From: Streptomyces marincola
GTDB taxonomy: Bacteria > Actinomycetota > Actinomycetes > Streptomycetales > Streptomycetaceae
Reading direction: 5' to 3'
NCBI RefSeq assembly: GCF_020410765.1
Contig: NZ_CP084541.1
Coordinates: 1,421,001-1,485,000 of the forward strand
DNA length: 64,000 nt
The notes under the pieces are model-generated. The model was not told the DNA's origin and did no database searches. It worked only from the letters and a program-made list of their open reading frames with translations. This document shows positions 16,641-26,010 of this stretch, in pieces. Numbering within the stretch: the stretch's first letter is position 1; every line of letters starts with the position of its first letter. The position numbers and the translations under genes are program-made.

Positions 16641-18347
16641 GTGGCCGAGGAAAGCAACCAGCCGCTCGCGGCGGACGCGGAGTTCTGGCACGCGCTCTTC
16701 GTTCAACTGGGCACTCCCCTGGCCGTGGTGGACGCCGACGGGCGGATCGCGGCGGTGAACGCGGCCGTCGAACGGCTGCTCGGCCGCGCCGCGAGCACGA
16801 TGGCCGGGCAGGACCTGCACTCCCTGCTGCACCGGCACGCCGATGAGGACGCCGACGCGGACGGGCCGTGCGCGCTGCGCCGCGCGCTCGCCCGGCGGGC
16901 GGCGGCCCGCGGCGCGGAGGACGGCTTCTTCGACAGCGCGGGGCGCCTCGTTCCCGTCGCCTGGTCGACCACGCCGGTGACCCGTGCGGGCGCGTTCCTC
17001 GGCACCGCCGTGCTGTTCACCGACATCACGGCCAGCCGCAGCGCGGACCGGGCCAGGACCGCGCGGACCAGCGCGCTCGAAGACCTCACCGACCGGCTCA
17101 CCCTGGTGGCCGAGGTGACCGCGGTGCTCACCCAGACGCTCGACACCGAGGAGAGCCTGTCCCGGCTCGGCCGCCTGCTGATCCCCCGGCTGGCCGACTG
17201 GACCGCCGTCGACTTCCGCACCGGGGGCGAGGTGCACCGGGTCGCGGTCACCGGGCCCGAGGGCAGGGAAGCGGGTCAGGAGGAGTGGCACGGGCCGCTG
17301 CCCCCCGTGACCTCGCGGTCCCGTTCGGCGCTGGCCCGCGCCCTGCACGGCGGTGAGGCCATCGTGCAGGGCCCCGAGGAGATCGCGGCGCCGCCCGACT
17401 CGCCGCTGGCCGCCGTGCAGGCCGGCTTCCTCAAGGCCGTGGGCGCCACCTCCGTCGTCGTGGTGCCCCTGGGCTCGGGCGGGCAGCTCACCGGCGCCCT
17501 CACCCTCGCGCGCACCGACCCCGCGCGCCCGTACAGCACCGAGGACGTGAAGGTCGCGGCCGACATCGGCCGCCAGGCCGGCGTGACCCTCGACAACACC
17601 CGCCGGTTCGGTCGCCAGCGCGACGTCTCGGAGGCCATGCAGCGCAACCTGCTCGCCCCGCTGCCCCGCCCCGGCCGGCTGCGCCTGGCCGCGCGCTACG
17701 AGCCCGCGCCGGCCGGCTCCCAGGTCGGCGGCGACTGGTACGACGCGTTCGTCCTGCGCGACGGGGTCACGGCGCTGGTCATCGGCGACGTGGTCGGACA
17801 CGACCTGACCGCGGCGGCGGGCATGGCCCAACTGCACGGCATGGTGCGCTCTTTGGCGTGGGACCGCACCGAGCCGCCGGGGGCCATCGTGGACCGCCTG
17901 GACGAGGCCATGCCCGCCATCACGACCGTCTCCATGGCCACGCTCGTGCTCGCCCGCGTCGAGGGCCGGGGCGACGGCCCCTGGCAGCTGTGCTGGACCA
18001 GCGCCGGCCACCCACCGCCCCTGCTGACGACGCCCGACGGCAACGCGCGCTACCTGGAGGACGGGCAGGGCCTGATCCTCGGCAGCGGGCTCGGCACCGG
18101 CCTCGGCAGCCGGCCGAGCGCGTCCGCGCCGCTGCCGCCGGGCGCCACCCTCCTCCTCTACACCGACGGCATGGTCGAGACCCCGGGCACGGACCTGGAC
18201 ACCGGCCTCGGCCGCCTGCGCCGCCACGCGGGCGCCCTCGCCGGCGAACCGCTCGACGCGTTCTGCGACCTGCTGCTGACCCGCCTGCCGCCCGGCGGCA
18301 CGGACGACGTCGCCCTCCTCGCGCTGCGCGTGCCGTCCGATGACTGA
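16641..18347 (+). CDS. PAS-GAF-SpoIIE PP2C-type serine phosphatase
   Basis: From GTG 16641, with GGAGG five bases upstream, the protein has 568 residues. A PAS domain lies at about 18-135 (PLAVVDADGRIAAVNAAVERLLG, LFTDITASR). A GAF domain lies at about 150-325 (DTEESLSRLGRLLIPRLADWTA, VVVVPLGSGGQLTGALTLAR). The SpoIIE/PP2C domain occupies about 350-565, with metal-site aspartates in VGGDWYDAF, IGDVVGHDL and GGTDDVALLAL, plus TSAGHPPPLL and YTDGMVETPG. Such proteins dephosphorylate anti-anti-sigma factors in response to signals sensed by PAS/GAF. Longer upstream reading is low-complexity and was rejected. A target anti-sigma system is not visible nearby. Confidence 0.92.
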   Translation: MAEESNQPLAADAEFWHALFVQLGTPLAVVDADGRIAAVNAAVERLLGRAASTMAGQDLHSLLHRHADEDADADGPCALRRALARRAAARGAEDGFFDSAGRLVPVAWSTTPVTRAGAFLGTAVLFTDITASRSADRARTARTSALEDLTDRLTLVAEVTAVLTQTLDTEESLSRLGRLLIPRLADWTAVDFRTGGEVHRVAVTGPEGREAGQEEWHGPLPPVTSRSRSALARALHGGEAIVQGPEEIAAPPDSPLAAVQAGFLKAVGATSVVVVPLGSGGQLTGALTLARTDPARPYSTEDVKVAADIGRQAGVTLDNTRRFGRQRDVSEAMQRNLLAPLPRPGRLRLAARYEPAPAGSQVGGDWYDAFVLRDGVTALVIGDVVGHDLTAAAGMAQLHGMVRSLAWDRTEPPGAIVDRLDEAMPAITTVSMATLVLARVEGRGDGPWQLCWTSAGHPPPLLTTPDGNARYLEDGQGLILGSGLGTGLGSRPSASAPLPPGATLLLYTDGMVETPGTDLDTGLGRLRRHAGALAGEPLDAFCDLLLTRLPPGGTDDVALLALRVPSDD

Positions 18348-18353
18348 GGGCGG

Positions 18354-18376
18354 CGGGAGCGGCGTTCAGGCTCCCG
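18354..18376. terminator. Hairpin between convergent genes
   Basis: CGGGAGC and GCTCCCG (18354-18360 and 18370-18376), with a nine-base loop, lie between the convergent ends of the phosphatase and phosphotransferase genes and overlap the latter's stop. It is short and lacks a T-tract. Confidence 0.4.
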
Positions 18377-19313
18377 GCCCGGCCGCGCCGCGGTTGAGGA
18401 GCGCGGCACACCAGCGGAAGTGCCCGTCGCTTCCGTCCGTGGCGAACAGGTCGTACGTGGTCATGGCGTAGGCCGCCTGGTAGAGCGCCAGGACCTCGGG
18501 GTCGTGGCCGAGTTCGGCCGCGAACAGGCCGGTGAGCACGGCGGTGTGCTCGGCGGCGTGCGGCCCGTACATGTCCCACACGGCCGCGGTGACCGCCGCC
18601 TCGAACGCGGGGTCGCCCGCGGTGGTGAAGAATCCGAAGTCGAGCACGGCGGCGGGGCGCCCCTCGCCGTCCACATGGATGTTGGGCGGTACGAGGTCCC
18701 CGTGGACGACCGTGACGGGCGTGTCCCCGAGCGCGTGCAGCGCCTCGACGGTCCGCGACACCCGGCCGGTCAGGCCCGGGACGTGGGCGGCGAGCAGCGC
18801 GCCGTGGCGGTCGGTGGCCCGTTCGACGAGGGCGGCGAGGGCGGCGGGGAAGCGCGTGTGGCCCCGCCACAGCGGGCGGTCGTCGCCCTGCACGCTCAGG
18901 CGCCGCATCGCCTCGGTGCCCGGGACGGTGGCGAGGGAGCGCAGCACCGTCAGCAGGGCGTCGGTCTCGCGGGACGGGATGCGGCGCTCCGCGGCTGCGC
19001 CGCCCGCCTCGTCGCGGAACGGCGCCCCGGTCAGCTCGCGTTCATAGGTCACGAGAACGCCCTCGTGCTCCTCGACCCCAAAGATCTCCGGCGTCCCGAA
19101 GGGCAGCGGGTGGCGCGCGATGTCCGCGTAGACCTGGCGGGTCAGGTCCAGGCCGGCCGGCGGCCTCCCGCTCCACACCTTGGCCACCAGCCCCTCGTCC
19201 AGCCAGTAGACGGCGCCCTCGACGCCGGCCGCGAGCGGCCGGGCGCCGGGGTGACCCCGGTCGGTGAAGTACGCGGTCCATGCGGCGGTGTGCTCTTGGC
19301 GGTAGGTGACCAT
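18366..19313 (-). CDS. Aminoglycoside phosphotransferase (APH)-family kinase-like protein
   Basis: The 315-residue protein has the APH/choline kinase fold signatures: VVHGDLVPPNIHV (Brenner motif with catalytic Asp) and AVLDFGFFTTAGDP (metal-binding Asp), both in the second half. The N-terminal lobe has AYFTDRG, PLAAGVEGAVYWLDEGLVAKVW (lysine and surrounding strand) and VLVTYERELTG. Members phosphorylate aminoglycosides, macrolides, homoserine or other small molecules. The phosphate acceptor cannot be predicted. If it belongs to the cluster it could be self-resistance or tailoring, but nothing in the sequence shows that. Start at ATG 19313. Confidence 0.82.
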   Translation of the reverse strand: MVTYRQEHTAAWTAYFTDRGHPGARPLAAGVEGAVYWLDEGLVAKVWSGRPPAGLDLTRQVYADIARHPLPFGTPEIFGVEEHEGVLVTYERELTGAPFRDEAGGAAAERRIPSRETDALLTVLRSLATVPGTEAMRRLSVQGDDRPLWRGHTRFPAALAALVERATDRHGALLAAHVPGLTGRVSRTVEALHALGDTPVTVVHGDLVPPNIHVDGEGRPAAVLDFGFFTTAGDPAFEAAVTAAVWDMYGPHAAEHTAVLTGLFAAELGHDPEVLALYQAAYAMTTYDLFATDGSDGHFRWCAALLNRGAAGPGA

Positions 19314-19529
19314 GGGCGCAGTCTCCGTGCCCGACCGCCCGGGGCGCACTCCGTTTTTCTGAAGTTCCCCTCTGAGGTGTCCTGTGTGACTCTCCTCCGT
19401 GCCGCCGCGCATCTCTCCGCGCCCCCGTCCGCCACGCGCGCCCGTCCGCCACGCGCGCCGGGCACGCACGCCGGATCGCGCGTGCACCAGCGCCCGCTCG
19501 GGCGCCGTCCGGACGACGCGCGGGTCCGC

Positions 19530-21728
19530 TCAGCGCGGGGGCGTGGCCCGGTCGAGGGAGCCGAGCAGCCGGGTCATCGCGGCGCCTGGCGGACCCGAGG
19601 GGGCCGACAGGGTGATCGTGGTGGCGTGCTGCTTGCCGCCCGCCCAGTCCGGCCGCCGGACCAGCAGGTCGGGGCGGGCGCCCACGATCACGAACAGCGG
19701 CAGCTCGGCGAAGGACTCGGCCAGGTTCTCGACCGCGGCGAGCAGCGATCCCCCGGCCTGGTGGAGACCGTCCACGGCGACGACGAGCGGGCGGTGGGCG
19801 GCGGCCAGTTCGAGGAAGCGCCGCCAGGCCGTGCCCACCTCCTGCGCACGGTCGGGCGACGGCGCCCCATTCATCTCGTTCGCCCCGTTCGCCTCGTTCG
19901 CCTCGTTCAGCAGGGAACGCAGGGCCGCCCGCAGCCAGTCGCGCTCGGCGGCCGAGCCGACCAGCCGTTCCAGCGACTCCTCGAACCGGCGCCGCGCGGC
20001 CCCGGCCGGCTCCGCGCCGGACGGCTCGCAGTACGCGCGCAGGACCGCGCGTCTCAGCGCGTGTTCGTCGTCCCCCGGCTCGACGCGGACGAACGGCAGG
20101 CAGCGCACGGCGTCGCCGCCCGGTGCCCCGCCCGGCTCGTCGCCCTCCGCGACCGTCCGCCGGAACTGCGTCAGCAGCCGCGTCCGGTCCGCGTCGACGC
20201 CGCTGAGCACGGTCACCAGGTGCGGCAGCGACCGGTGGACCGTGCGCAGGAACAGGCCGTGCAGCAGCCCGAGTTCGCGCCGCAACGCCGCCTCGGGCAC
20301 CGGCGGCGCGCCGCCGTCGCCGGCCGGGACGCCGTCCACCAGCCAGCGGACGGGGGTGCCCCGGATCTCCCGGTACGCGATGGTGTGCCGGGTCGCCTCG
20401 CGGGTGCGGTCGCACGTGAGAATGCCGCCCACGGGCACCTGGGGCAGCAGGAACTGGCAGTCGTCCACCAGCGCGCCGTTCACCGAGTAGGTCCCGCCCT
20501 CTTCCGCGGGCGGGCGCACCACGGCCTCGCCCGTGACGACCGCGCTGCGGACCGCGAGATCGCGGGCCAGCGGCGCCGGCCCGCCGGTGAGGCAGTCGCG
20601 CAGGGCCATGGCGCAGCGCACGGCCCGCTCCGCGCTCTCGTGCGGGTCCTCCCCCTCGCCGTGGCCGCCGAAGAGTCCGAGGATGACGGCGCCCATCTGG
20701 GCGGCCACCGTGCCGCCGAGGCGTTCCAGCTGCTCCCGCACGAGCGCGGTCGTGTCCTCGATGACCTCGTCGACGACCTCGGCGGCGGCGTCGTCGAACG
20801 CCGGGCCGAGCTGGCTGCACACCAGCAGCACGCTGACGCGGCGGCGCCTGGCCGCGCGGGCCGGCCGCGCCTGCGGCTCCTCCGCCCGCGCGGGCGCGGC
20901 CGGGCCGGCCGCGGCGACCGGCGCGGCCGAACGGGCGGCGGGCCCGCGCACGGCGGGCGGATCGGCCAGCAGGCCGGGCGCGTGGGTGAGGATGGCCCGC
21001 TGCAAGTCGCGCAGCTCGTGGCTCGGTTCGAGTCCCAGGTCCTCGACGAGCGCCGACCTGGCGCGGTCGTAGACGCGCAGGGCCTCGGCCTGGCGGCCGC
21101 AGCGGTACAGCGCGCGCATGAGCTTGCCGCATGTTCGCTCGCGCAACGGGTGAGCCTCGACCATCGCCTCAAGGTCGCCGAGTATCGCGGCGTGGCGTCC
21201 GCACTGGAGTTCGGCCTCGAAGTAGTCCTCCATGGCGTCGAGCCGCGCGTTCTGGAGGGTGGTGAGTTCCGGCCAGTTGACGCCGGCCTCCGCGAGGTCG
21301 GCCAGGACGGGCCCGCGCCACAGCGCGAGGGCGTCCCGCAGGAGCCCGGCCGCGGCGGCCGGCGCACCGGCCGACAAATGGTCCTGCCCCTTTTTCACCT
21401 GGTCGTGAAAAGTGTATAAATCGACGTGCGCGGGGTCCGCCTTGATCACGTACCCGGGGGCCTGGGTGAGCAGCGGCACCGCCGCATCGGTGCCTTCGGG
21501 CGGCGAGAGCGTCCGCCGGAGCGACCAGATCGCGTTCTGGAGTATTTTGCGCGCCGTGGTCGGAGTGTCGCGCCCGCTCCACATGGCGCCCAGCAGTCTG
21601 CTGGTCGGAACGACCTGGTTCAGGTGTAACAATAGATACCCGAGGGCCGCTCGCTGTTTGAAGCCGCCGAGGTCCACCGGCCGGTGACTTATTGTCACCT
21701 CCAGCGGGCCCAGCATCCTGAAACGCAT
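19530..21728 (-). CDS. SARP-family regulator with degenerate cyclase and AAA domains
   Basis: From ATG 21728, behind GGGGGGAA, the protein has 732 residues. An OmpR-like winged helix is at about 1-95 (MRFRMLGPLEVTI, QNAIWSLRRTL) and a bacterial transcriptional activator domain at about 100-250 (DLYTFHDQV, LRERTCGKLMRALYRCGRQAEALRVYD). Residues about 290-450 look like a class III nucleotide cyclase domain that has lost its metal aspartates (VSVLLVCSQLGP; GGHGEGEDPHESAERAVRCAM; VVTGEAVV). The rest resembles an AAA ATPase with a broken P-loop (LSGVDADRTRLLTQF). The N-terminal half should activate cluster promoters. Codon 104 is TTA (21419-21417), implying bldA control. The protein has a proline-rich hinge. 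Confidence 0.87.
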   Translation of the reverse strand: MRFRMLGPLEVTISHRPVDLGGFKQRAALGYLLLHLNQVVPTSRLLGAMWSGRDTPTTARKILQNAIWSLRRTLSPPEGTDAAVPLLTQAPGYVIKADPAHVDLYTFHDQVKKGQDHLSAGAPAAAAGLLRDALALWRGPVLADLAEAGVNWPELTTLQNARLDAMEDYFEAELQCGRHAAILGDLEAMVEAHPLRERTCGKLMRALYRCGRQAEALRVYDRARSALVEDLGLEPSHELRDLQRAILTHAPGLLADPPAVRGPAARSAAPVAAAGPAAPARAEEPQARPARAARRRRVSVLLVCSQLGPAFDDAAAEVVDEVIEDTTALVREQLERLGGTVAAQMGAVILGLFGGHGEGEDPHESAERAVRCAMALRDCLTGGPAPLARDLAVRSAVVTGEAVVRPPAEEGGTYSVNGALVDDCQFLLPQVPVGGILTCDRTREATRHTIAYREIRGTPVRWLVDGVPAGDGGAPPVPEAALRRELGLLHGLFLRTVHRSLPHLVTVLSGVDADRTRLLTQFRRTVAEGDEPGGAPGGDAVRCLPFVRVEPGDDEHALRRAVLRAYCEPSGAEPAGAARRRFEESLERLVGSAAERDWLRAALRSLLNEANEANGANEMNGAPSPDRAQEVGTAWRRFLELAAAHRPLVVAVDGLHQAGGSLLAAVENLAESFAELPLFVIVGARPDLLVRRPDWAGGKQHATTITLSAPSGPPGAAMTRLLGSLDRATPPR

Positions 21729-21795
21729 GAATTCCCCCCGTCCGCGTGCGAGCTGAATGCTGTTACCGGAAGGCGCCGCGATGGTGACCAACGCG

Positions 21796-21826
21796 AGCCT
21801 ACCAAACGGATTCTCACCCCTGTCAA
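21796..21826 (-). promoter_or_regulatory. Candidate promoter of the SARP gene at 19530-21728
   Basis: On the minus strand TTGACA (21826-21821) and TAGGCT (21801-21796) are separated by 19 bp, a slightly long sigma-70 (HrdB-like) pair. The -10 element lies about 68 bp ahead of the ATG. Direct repeats GTATGC (21831-21836 and 21844-21849) lie just upstream and could be an activator site. Confidence 0.5.
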
Positions 21827-21931
21827 ACACGTATGCACTCAATGTATGCGCGGTCGGCGCGAGGGCTCGCCGGCGATTTCAGCGGGTGATTTATCGCGCG
21901 GGCGAAAGAGTTCGGGGCGCGGACCCGGCCG

Positions 21932-21986
21932 CGCCGGGGAACGGCCGCGCGGGCCCCGGGCGGACCCCCGCGGCCGTTCCCCGGCG
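21932..21986 (-). terminator. Strong hairpin terminator after the flavin oxygenase gene
   Basis: An 18-bp perfect inverted repeat (21932-21949 with 21969-21986) with a 19-nt loop begins 14 bp past the stop codon of the acyl-CoA-dehydrogenase-like gene. It should end that transcript before the SARP promoter. Confidence 0.7.
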
Positions 21987-22000
21987 GGACTGGACGGCCG

Positions 22001-23173
22001 TCAGAGGAACGGCGTCTCGGGGTCGTGCCCGAGCAGCACCCGCCCCTGGACCTCCAGGTTCGTGCTGGCGAGCAGCAGGCCGTGCAGGGCGAGGCCGCGC
22101 GCGTCCCGGAAGAAGCGCTGGAGCGGGACGTTGCGCTGGATGACGCTGGCGCCACCGGCCGAGTACAGGATGTCGACGGCCTCACGGCACAGGTCGATCG
22201 CGAAGGAGGTCTTGCCGCGCACGTGCGCCTTCTCCTCCTCGCTCGGCTCCCCGCCGGCGTCGGCGTGGCGCTGGAGCATCGCGGTCTGGTCGTCGAGCAG
22301 CGCGCGGGCGGCGGCGATCTTGTTGTGCGCGGTGGCGACCTGGATCTGCGTCAGCGGGTGGCTGCTCTGGTCCTCGTAGGACGTGTAGGTGATGCCGCGG
22401 CCCGGCACCCGCTCGCGGAACAGTTCGAGCGCGCCCTCGGCCAGGCCCACGTAGGTGCCCGCGCACACGGCCATGATGTAGCTGAAGAGGCGGTAGCCGC
22501 GGCCGGGCGTGACGGGCGCGGTACGGCCCGGCGTGTTGTTGAGGATGGCCGACTCGTAGCTGATGACCCGGTGCTCGGGGACGAAGACGTCCTTGGCCGT
22601 GGTGCTTGAGCTGCCGGTCGCGGCGGCGGCCGAGGTGTTCCAGTCGTCGGCGATGGAGAACTGGTCCATCGGCAGGATGGCGACCGCCTCGGAGTGCGAC
22701 CCGTCCGCCTCCTGGAGTATGGCGGCGGCGATGTTCCAGTCGGCGCCGCGGCAGCCGGTGTTGAACCGCCAGGTGCCGTTCAGCAGGTAGCCGCCCTCGG
22801 TGCGGGTGAGGGTGCCGCTCGGCGTGAAACCGCCGGAGATGCGCACCGACGTGCCCGCGAACACCTCGTCCTGGGCGGCGTCGGGGAAGAGCGTGGCGAG
22901 ACCGGCCGAGGACATCCAGACCATGGAGACCCAGCCGGTGGAGCCGCAGCCGCGGCTGATCTCCCGCAGCACATCGGCCTGTTCCGGCAACGACAGGTCG
23001 AGGCCGCCGAAGCGGCGCGGCGTGGCGGCGCGGAAGACGCCGGCCTTCTCCAGCAGGGCGATGTTCTCCTCAGGGAGCCACCGCTTGTCCTCGGCCTCCT
23101 GCCCGTTCGCGCGCAGCCGCGGAACGGCGTCCCGGATGGCCTCGATGACGGACTCGACCTCGCGCTCAGCCAT
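22001..23173 (-). CDS. Acyl-CoA dehydrogenase-like flavin-dependent monooxygenase
   Basis: The 390-residue protein has the acyl-CoA dehydrogenase fold (N-terminal helices, beta domain with GGYLLNGTWRFNTGCRGADW, C-terminal helical bundle). It resembles group D two-component flavin hydroxylases such as HsaA and ActVA-ORF5-type enzymes rather than true dehydrogenases: the usual catalytic glutamate region is replaced, and GCGSTGWVSMVWMSS is typical of the oxygenase branch. Such enzymes use reduced flavin from a separate reductase to hydroxylate phenols or polyketides. The start at ATG 23173 has AGGAAGGA six bases upstream. No reductase partner is adjacent; the Ddn-like protein at 31239-31682 uses a different flavin. 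Confidence 0.8.
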   Translation of the reverse strand: MAEREVESVIEAIRDAVPRLRANGQEAEDKRWLPEENIALLEKAGVFRAATPRRFGGLDLSLPEQADVLREISRGCGSTGWVSMVWMSSAGLATLFPDAAQDEVFAGTSVRISGGFTPSGTLTRTEGGYLLNGTWRFNTGCRGADWNIAAAILQEADGSHSEAVAILPMDQFSIADDWNTSAAAATGSSSTTAKDVFVPEHRVISYESAILNNTPGRTAPVTPGRGYRLFSYIMAVCAGTYVGLAEGALELFRERVPGRGITYTSYEDQSSHPLTQIQVATAHNKIAAARALLDDQTAMLQRHADAGGEPSEEEKAHVRGKTSFAIDLCREAVDILYSAGGASVIQRNVPLQRFFRDARGLALHGLLLASTNLEVQGRVLLGHDPETPFL

Positions 23174-23350
23174 GGTGATCCTTCCTCACAGTCGACGGTT
23201 TCTCCTCGCGATGGGCGGCGCGGCGGCGCGGGGCGGGCCCGGCCGGGTGCCGTCCCACGGGCGTCCGGCGCGCACGGGGGCGATACGGCCCCGGCTCACA
23301 GCGGCGCTTGGCAGGTGTACGCGCGGAGCCGATCGCCGTGCGGCCGGTGA

Positions 23351-23770
23351 TTACACGGGGAGCTTGTCGGCCACCGGACGGTCGATGGCCATCATCCACT
23401 TGCCGTTCTCGACCCGCCTGAGCACGTCCGTGCAGGTGCCGTGGATCTTCTGACGCTCGCCCGCGTCGTTCGTGATTTCGAGGTTGAAATCGACGACGAC
23501 GAGAATCGTGTCACCCGCGGTGTAGGCGTACTTGATGCTGGAGTCGAGACTGGGACCGGTGGCCAGGAATTGCTTGATGGCCTCGGTCCGCTCGTTCCCC
23601 GTGAGCGGCTTCCCTGAGAGGTTGGAAATCGCGTCGTCACGGTAGAGCCGGTCGAATGCGGCGCCGTCGCCCGAGTTGAACGCCCGGAGGAACACCGCGT
23701 TCTGGACCTCGGGGTCGTCCGTGAGGTCGAGATTGTAGAGATCGGTCTCGGTGGTCGTGTCGGTGGTCAT
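23351..23770 (-). CDS. SnoaL-like / NTF2-fold protein (copy 1)
   Basis: The 139-residue protein has a cone-shaped NTF2-like fold signature: VFLRAFNSGDGAAFDRLYRDDAI, GKPLTGNERTEAIKQFLATG, a central strand GDTILVVVDFNLEI, and a last strand KWMMAIDRPVAD. Family members include polyketide cyclases, ketosteroid isomerases and non-catalytic proteins; the Asp/His pair of SnoaL is not evident, so the reaction is unknown. It is paralogous to the protein at 34909-35310 (shared FNSGD, GKPL-G-ER, ATG/ARGP, VLRR and AID-P blocks). It sits between the flavin oxygenase and the amine-oxidase-like gene, all leftward. Confidence 0.8.
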   Translation of the reverse strand: MTTDTTTETDLYNLDLTDDPEVQNAVFLRAFNSGDGAAFDRLYRDDAISNLSGKPLTGNERTEAIKQFLATGPSLDSSIKYAYTAGDTILVVVDFNLEITNDAGERQKIHGTCTDVLRRVENGKWMMAIDRPVADKLPV

Positions 23771-23974
23771 GGCGAAAGTACTCCACCTTCCTAGAGGTTC
23801 CCGCGCCGGGAACGTGGTTCGAAGGTATTCGGGCGGGTCCACCCCCCGGTCACCCTCAGCTCATCGACGCGACCTCCCTGGCCGGTTTCCGGCGATGACC
23901 GCCGAGTGGGCCGTGGAAGACCGGGCGTTGCCGCCCCGCATCCCACGGCCCGCGAGTCACTTCGCCCCGGCCGC

Positions 23975-24003
23975 CGGCACCGTCACGGCACCGTCACGGC
24001 ACC
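23975..24003. repeat. 11-bp tandem repeat at the end of an amine oxidase gene
   Basis: CGGCACCGTCA is repeated at 23975-23985 and 23986-23996, followed by a partial third copy to 24003. It overlaps the stop codon of the flavin amine oxidase gene, so slippage here could change the C-terminus. Confidence 0.7.
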
Positions 24004-25427
24004 AGCGCGGCCACCTGCTGGGCGGCCGTGAAGCCGGACTCGATGGCCCCCTCGATGAAGGCACCGTTCCAGCCACTAGCGATGTCGCCGCCCGCGAAAA
24101 CGATTCTTCCGTGCGGCTGCTGGATGGCGGGCAGCTGCTGGAGCAGGTCGCCCGGCCTGCGCATGCCCCAACCGCCGCGCGCCCACGGGTCGGCGCCCCA
24201 GTCCTGCGCCCGGTATTCGAGGACCGTGGCGCCGGGTATGTAGTCGCGCACGGCGCTCTGCACGGCGTCCTTGCTGGTCAGGTCGAGCGAGGGCCCGCCG
24301 AAGGCGATCATCAGGCGCGTGCCGTCGGGCAGGATGCGCTCGGGGAGCAGCATCTGGATCGGCGAGTTGACCGTGCCCTGCCCGTAGGTGGCGCTCGGGG
24401 TGCTGATCTGGATCCACAGCTTCGTCGCGTGGGCGACACCGAGCTTGTTCGTGGCCGCCGCGGCGTGCACCGGCGGCAGTCCTGGCCTGAAGTCGATGGA
24501 GCTCCACATGTTCACCGGCGTGGCCACGACGACCGCGGGCGCGGAGTAGATGCGGCGCCCGGCGGTGACCCGGACCAGTCCGCCGGATTCGACGACCCGC
24601 GTCGCCGGGCTGTTGTACACGACGGTGGCCGAGGAGTCGTCCAGCATCGAGTTCAGCAGCGACACCATGCCGCCGGTCGTGGGCTTCTGACTCATTTGCG
24701 CGTGCCAACCAGCGGAGGTGAAACCGCCCAGGGCCCACCACTGGGCGAGGGTCGTCATGGCGCCGCGGTTGTTGTCGGCCCCGACGTAGACGCTCGTGTA
24801 CCCGCTCAGCCACGTGTTGTCCAGCGGCGACAGGTCGAGCTGGGCGATGCGGTCGGCGAAGGACAGCTGGTCGACCTCCGCGATCAGGTCGCTGCGGTAC
24901 AGCGGGTCGTGCGGGCGCTCGAAGTACTGCTGCGAGCCCTCCATGAACTGCTCGACCAGCGGGTCGAGGCGTCCGACGGCCTCCTCGGGGGCCAGCGACT
25001 GGAAGCCGCTCTCACCCGGCATGACGTGCACGTCCGCCGCGGCCTCGGCCACGTACGACATCCCGTAGCGCTGGTACTCGGCCATCACGAGGTGCTGGTC
25101 CGGGCTCACCCAGCCGCCGCCCAGGTCTATCTGCTGGCCGAGGAAGGTGTCGGTCCATATCCGCCCGCCGAGGCGGTTGCGCGCCTCAAGGACCACCGGC
25201 TGCATGCCGCGGGCGCTCAGCTCCCGCGCCACGGTGCCGCCCGCGTAGCCGGCACCGATGATGATGACGTCGGACAGGACCTCCTCGTCCGCGGCCGAGG
25301 CGCGGCTCGGCAGCAGCGTGGCGCCGAACGACGCGGCGGCGGCGGAGGCACCCGCGGCCTTGAGCAGGGAACGGCGTCCGACGGCGCGCGGAGCCGTCGT
25401 TCTGTCGGCGGATCGACGAAGACTCAT
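23994..25427 (-). CDS. Tat-exported flavin monoamine oxidase-like oxidoreductase (copy 1)
   Basis: The 477-residue protein begins with a twin-arginine signal (GRRSLLKAAGASAAAASFG; cleavage likely after PSRASA near residue 46). The FAD-binding VIIIGAGYAGGTVARELSARG and EARNRLGGRIWTD blocks follow, and the C-terminal FAD contact is FAGGDIASGWNGAFIEGAIESG. This is the flavin amine oxidase family, which includes amine, phytoene-type and polyketide oxidases. The mature enzyme should act outside the cytoplasm, unlike its paralogue at 33466-34773. Substrate unknown; no amine-forming enzyme is in the window, so a C-C or C-O desaturation is as likely as amine oxidation. Start at ATG 25427 with GGAG eight bases upstream. 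Confidence 0.88.
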   Translation of the reverse strand: MSLRRSADRTTAPRAVGRRSLLKAAGASAAAASFGATLLPSRASAADEEVLSDVIIIGAGYAGGTVARELSARGMQPVVLEARNRLGGRIWTDTFLGQQIDLGGGWVSPDQHLVMAEYQRYGMSYVAEAAADVHVMPGESGFQSLAPEEAVGRLDPLVEQFMEGSQQYFERPHDPLYRSDLIAEVDQLSFADRIAQLDLSPLDNTWLSGYTSVYVGADNNRGAMTTLAQWWALGGFTSAGWHAQMSQKPTTGGMVSLLNSMLDDSSATVVYNSPATRVVESGGLVRVTAGRRIYSAPAVVVATPVNMWSSIDFRPGLPPVHAAAATNKLGVAHATKLWIQISTPSATYGQGTVNSPIQMLLPERILPDGTRLMIAFGGPSLDLTSKDAVQSAVRDYIPGATVLEYRAQDWGADPWARGGWGMRRPGDLLQQLPAIQQPHGRIVFAGGDIASGWNGAFIEGAIESGFTAAQQVAALVP

Positions 25428-26010
25428 CAGAAAACTCCAATGCGACAGTGGCTGAAAATGCCTGATTGACTTCTCGGCGGCACGCGGCCATGACGGCTGG
25501 ACGGCGCGCGCCTCGGGACGACGGACGGCAGCATCGGGCGATGCGCCGACAACGGGGTTGCGAGGACGTCGTCCTGGAAGGCGGGAAACAGGCAGCGGGC
25601 GATGGGACCCGGACAGGCGTCGCCGTTCTCCCGGCACGGATGACCTCTACGCGTGGCGCGAACGATTCGGGCGCACGCGGAGGAAGCCGGGAAGAAGTGG
25701 GGGGCGGCACACGTCGGTTACCGCCGTGCCGAAAGCCGGACTCCCGCGCTCTGGCGTCGGGAGCTGGCCCCCCTTACAGATACAGAATCGGCCGGATCAC
25801 CGGTTCCGGAAGATCACCGAACCGCGCGTGATCATGCAACATGACTGCCCCCGTGGAAGGTCGAGACTGTACTCGTGCGTGAGCGCGGCGCCGGTCACTG
25901 CGCCATGCTCTGGCCACGACTATACATACCGCGATATCCAGACGCCCACGGTTCAGTAATTGCGAAATCTCTCTTGCGCGTTCGGGGCCGGAATGGACCT
26001 GAAAAAGGCA
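25428..26010. other. Intergenic region upstream of amine oxidase copy 1
   Basis: This 583-bp gap lies between the terminator of the SDR gene and the start of the amine oxidase gene, both leftward. It is less GC-rich than its neighbours, especially 25780-26000, and probably holds the oxidase promoter. Short open frames here show no family features or good ribosome sites and are not called. Confidence 0.5.

Noticed and set aside
22001..23173. Fatty-acid beta-oxidation acyl-CoA dehydrogenase
   Set aside because: Motifs and context fit the flavin-dependent oxygenase branch better; no other beta-oxidation genes are near.
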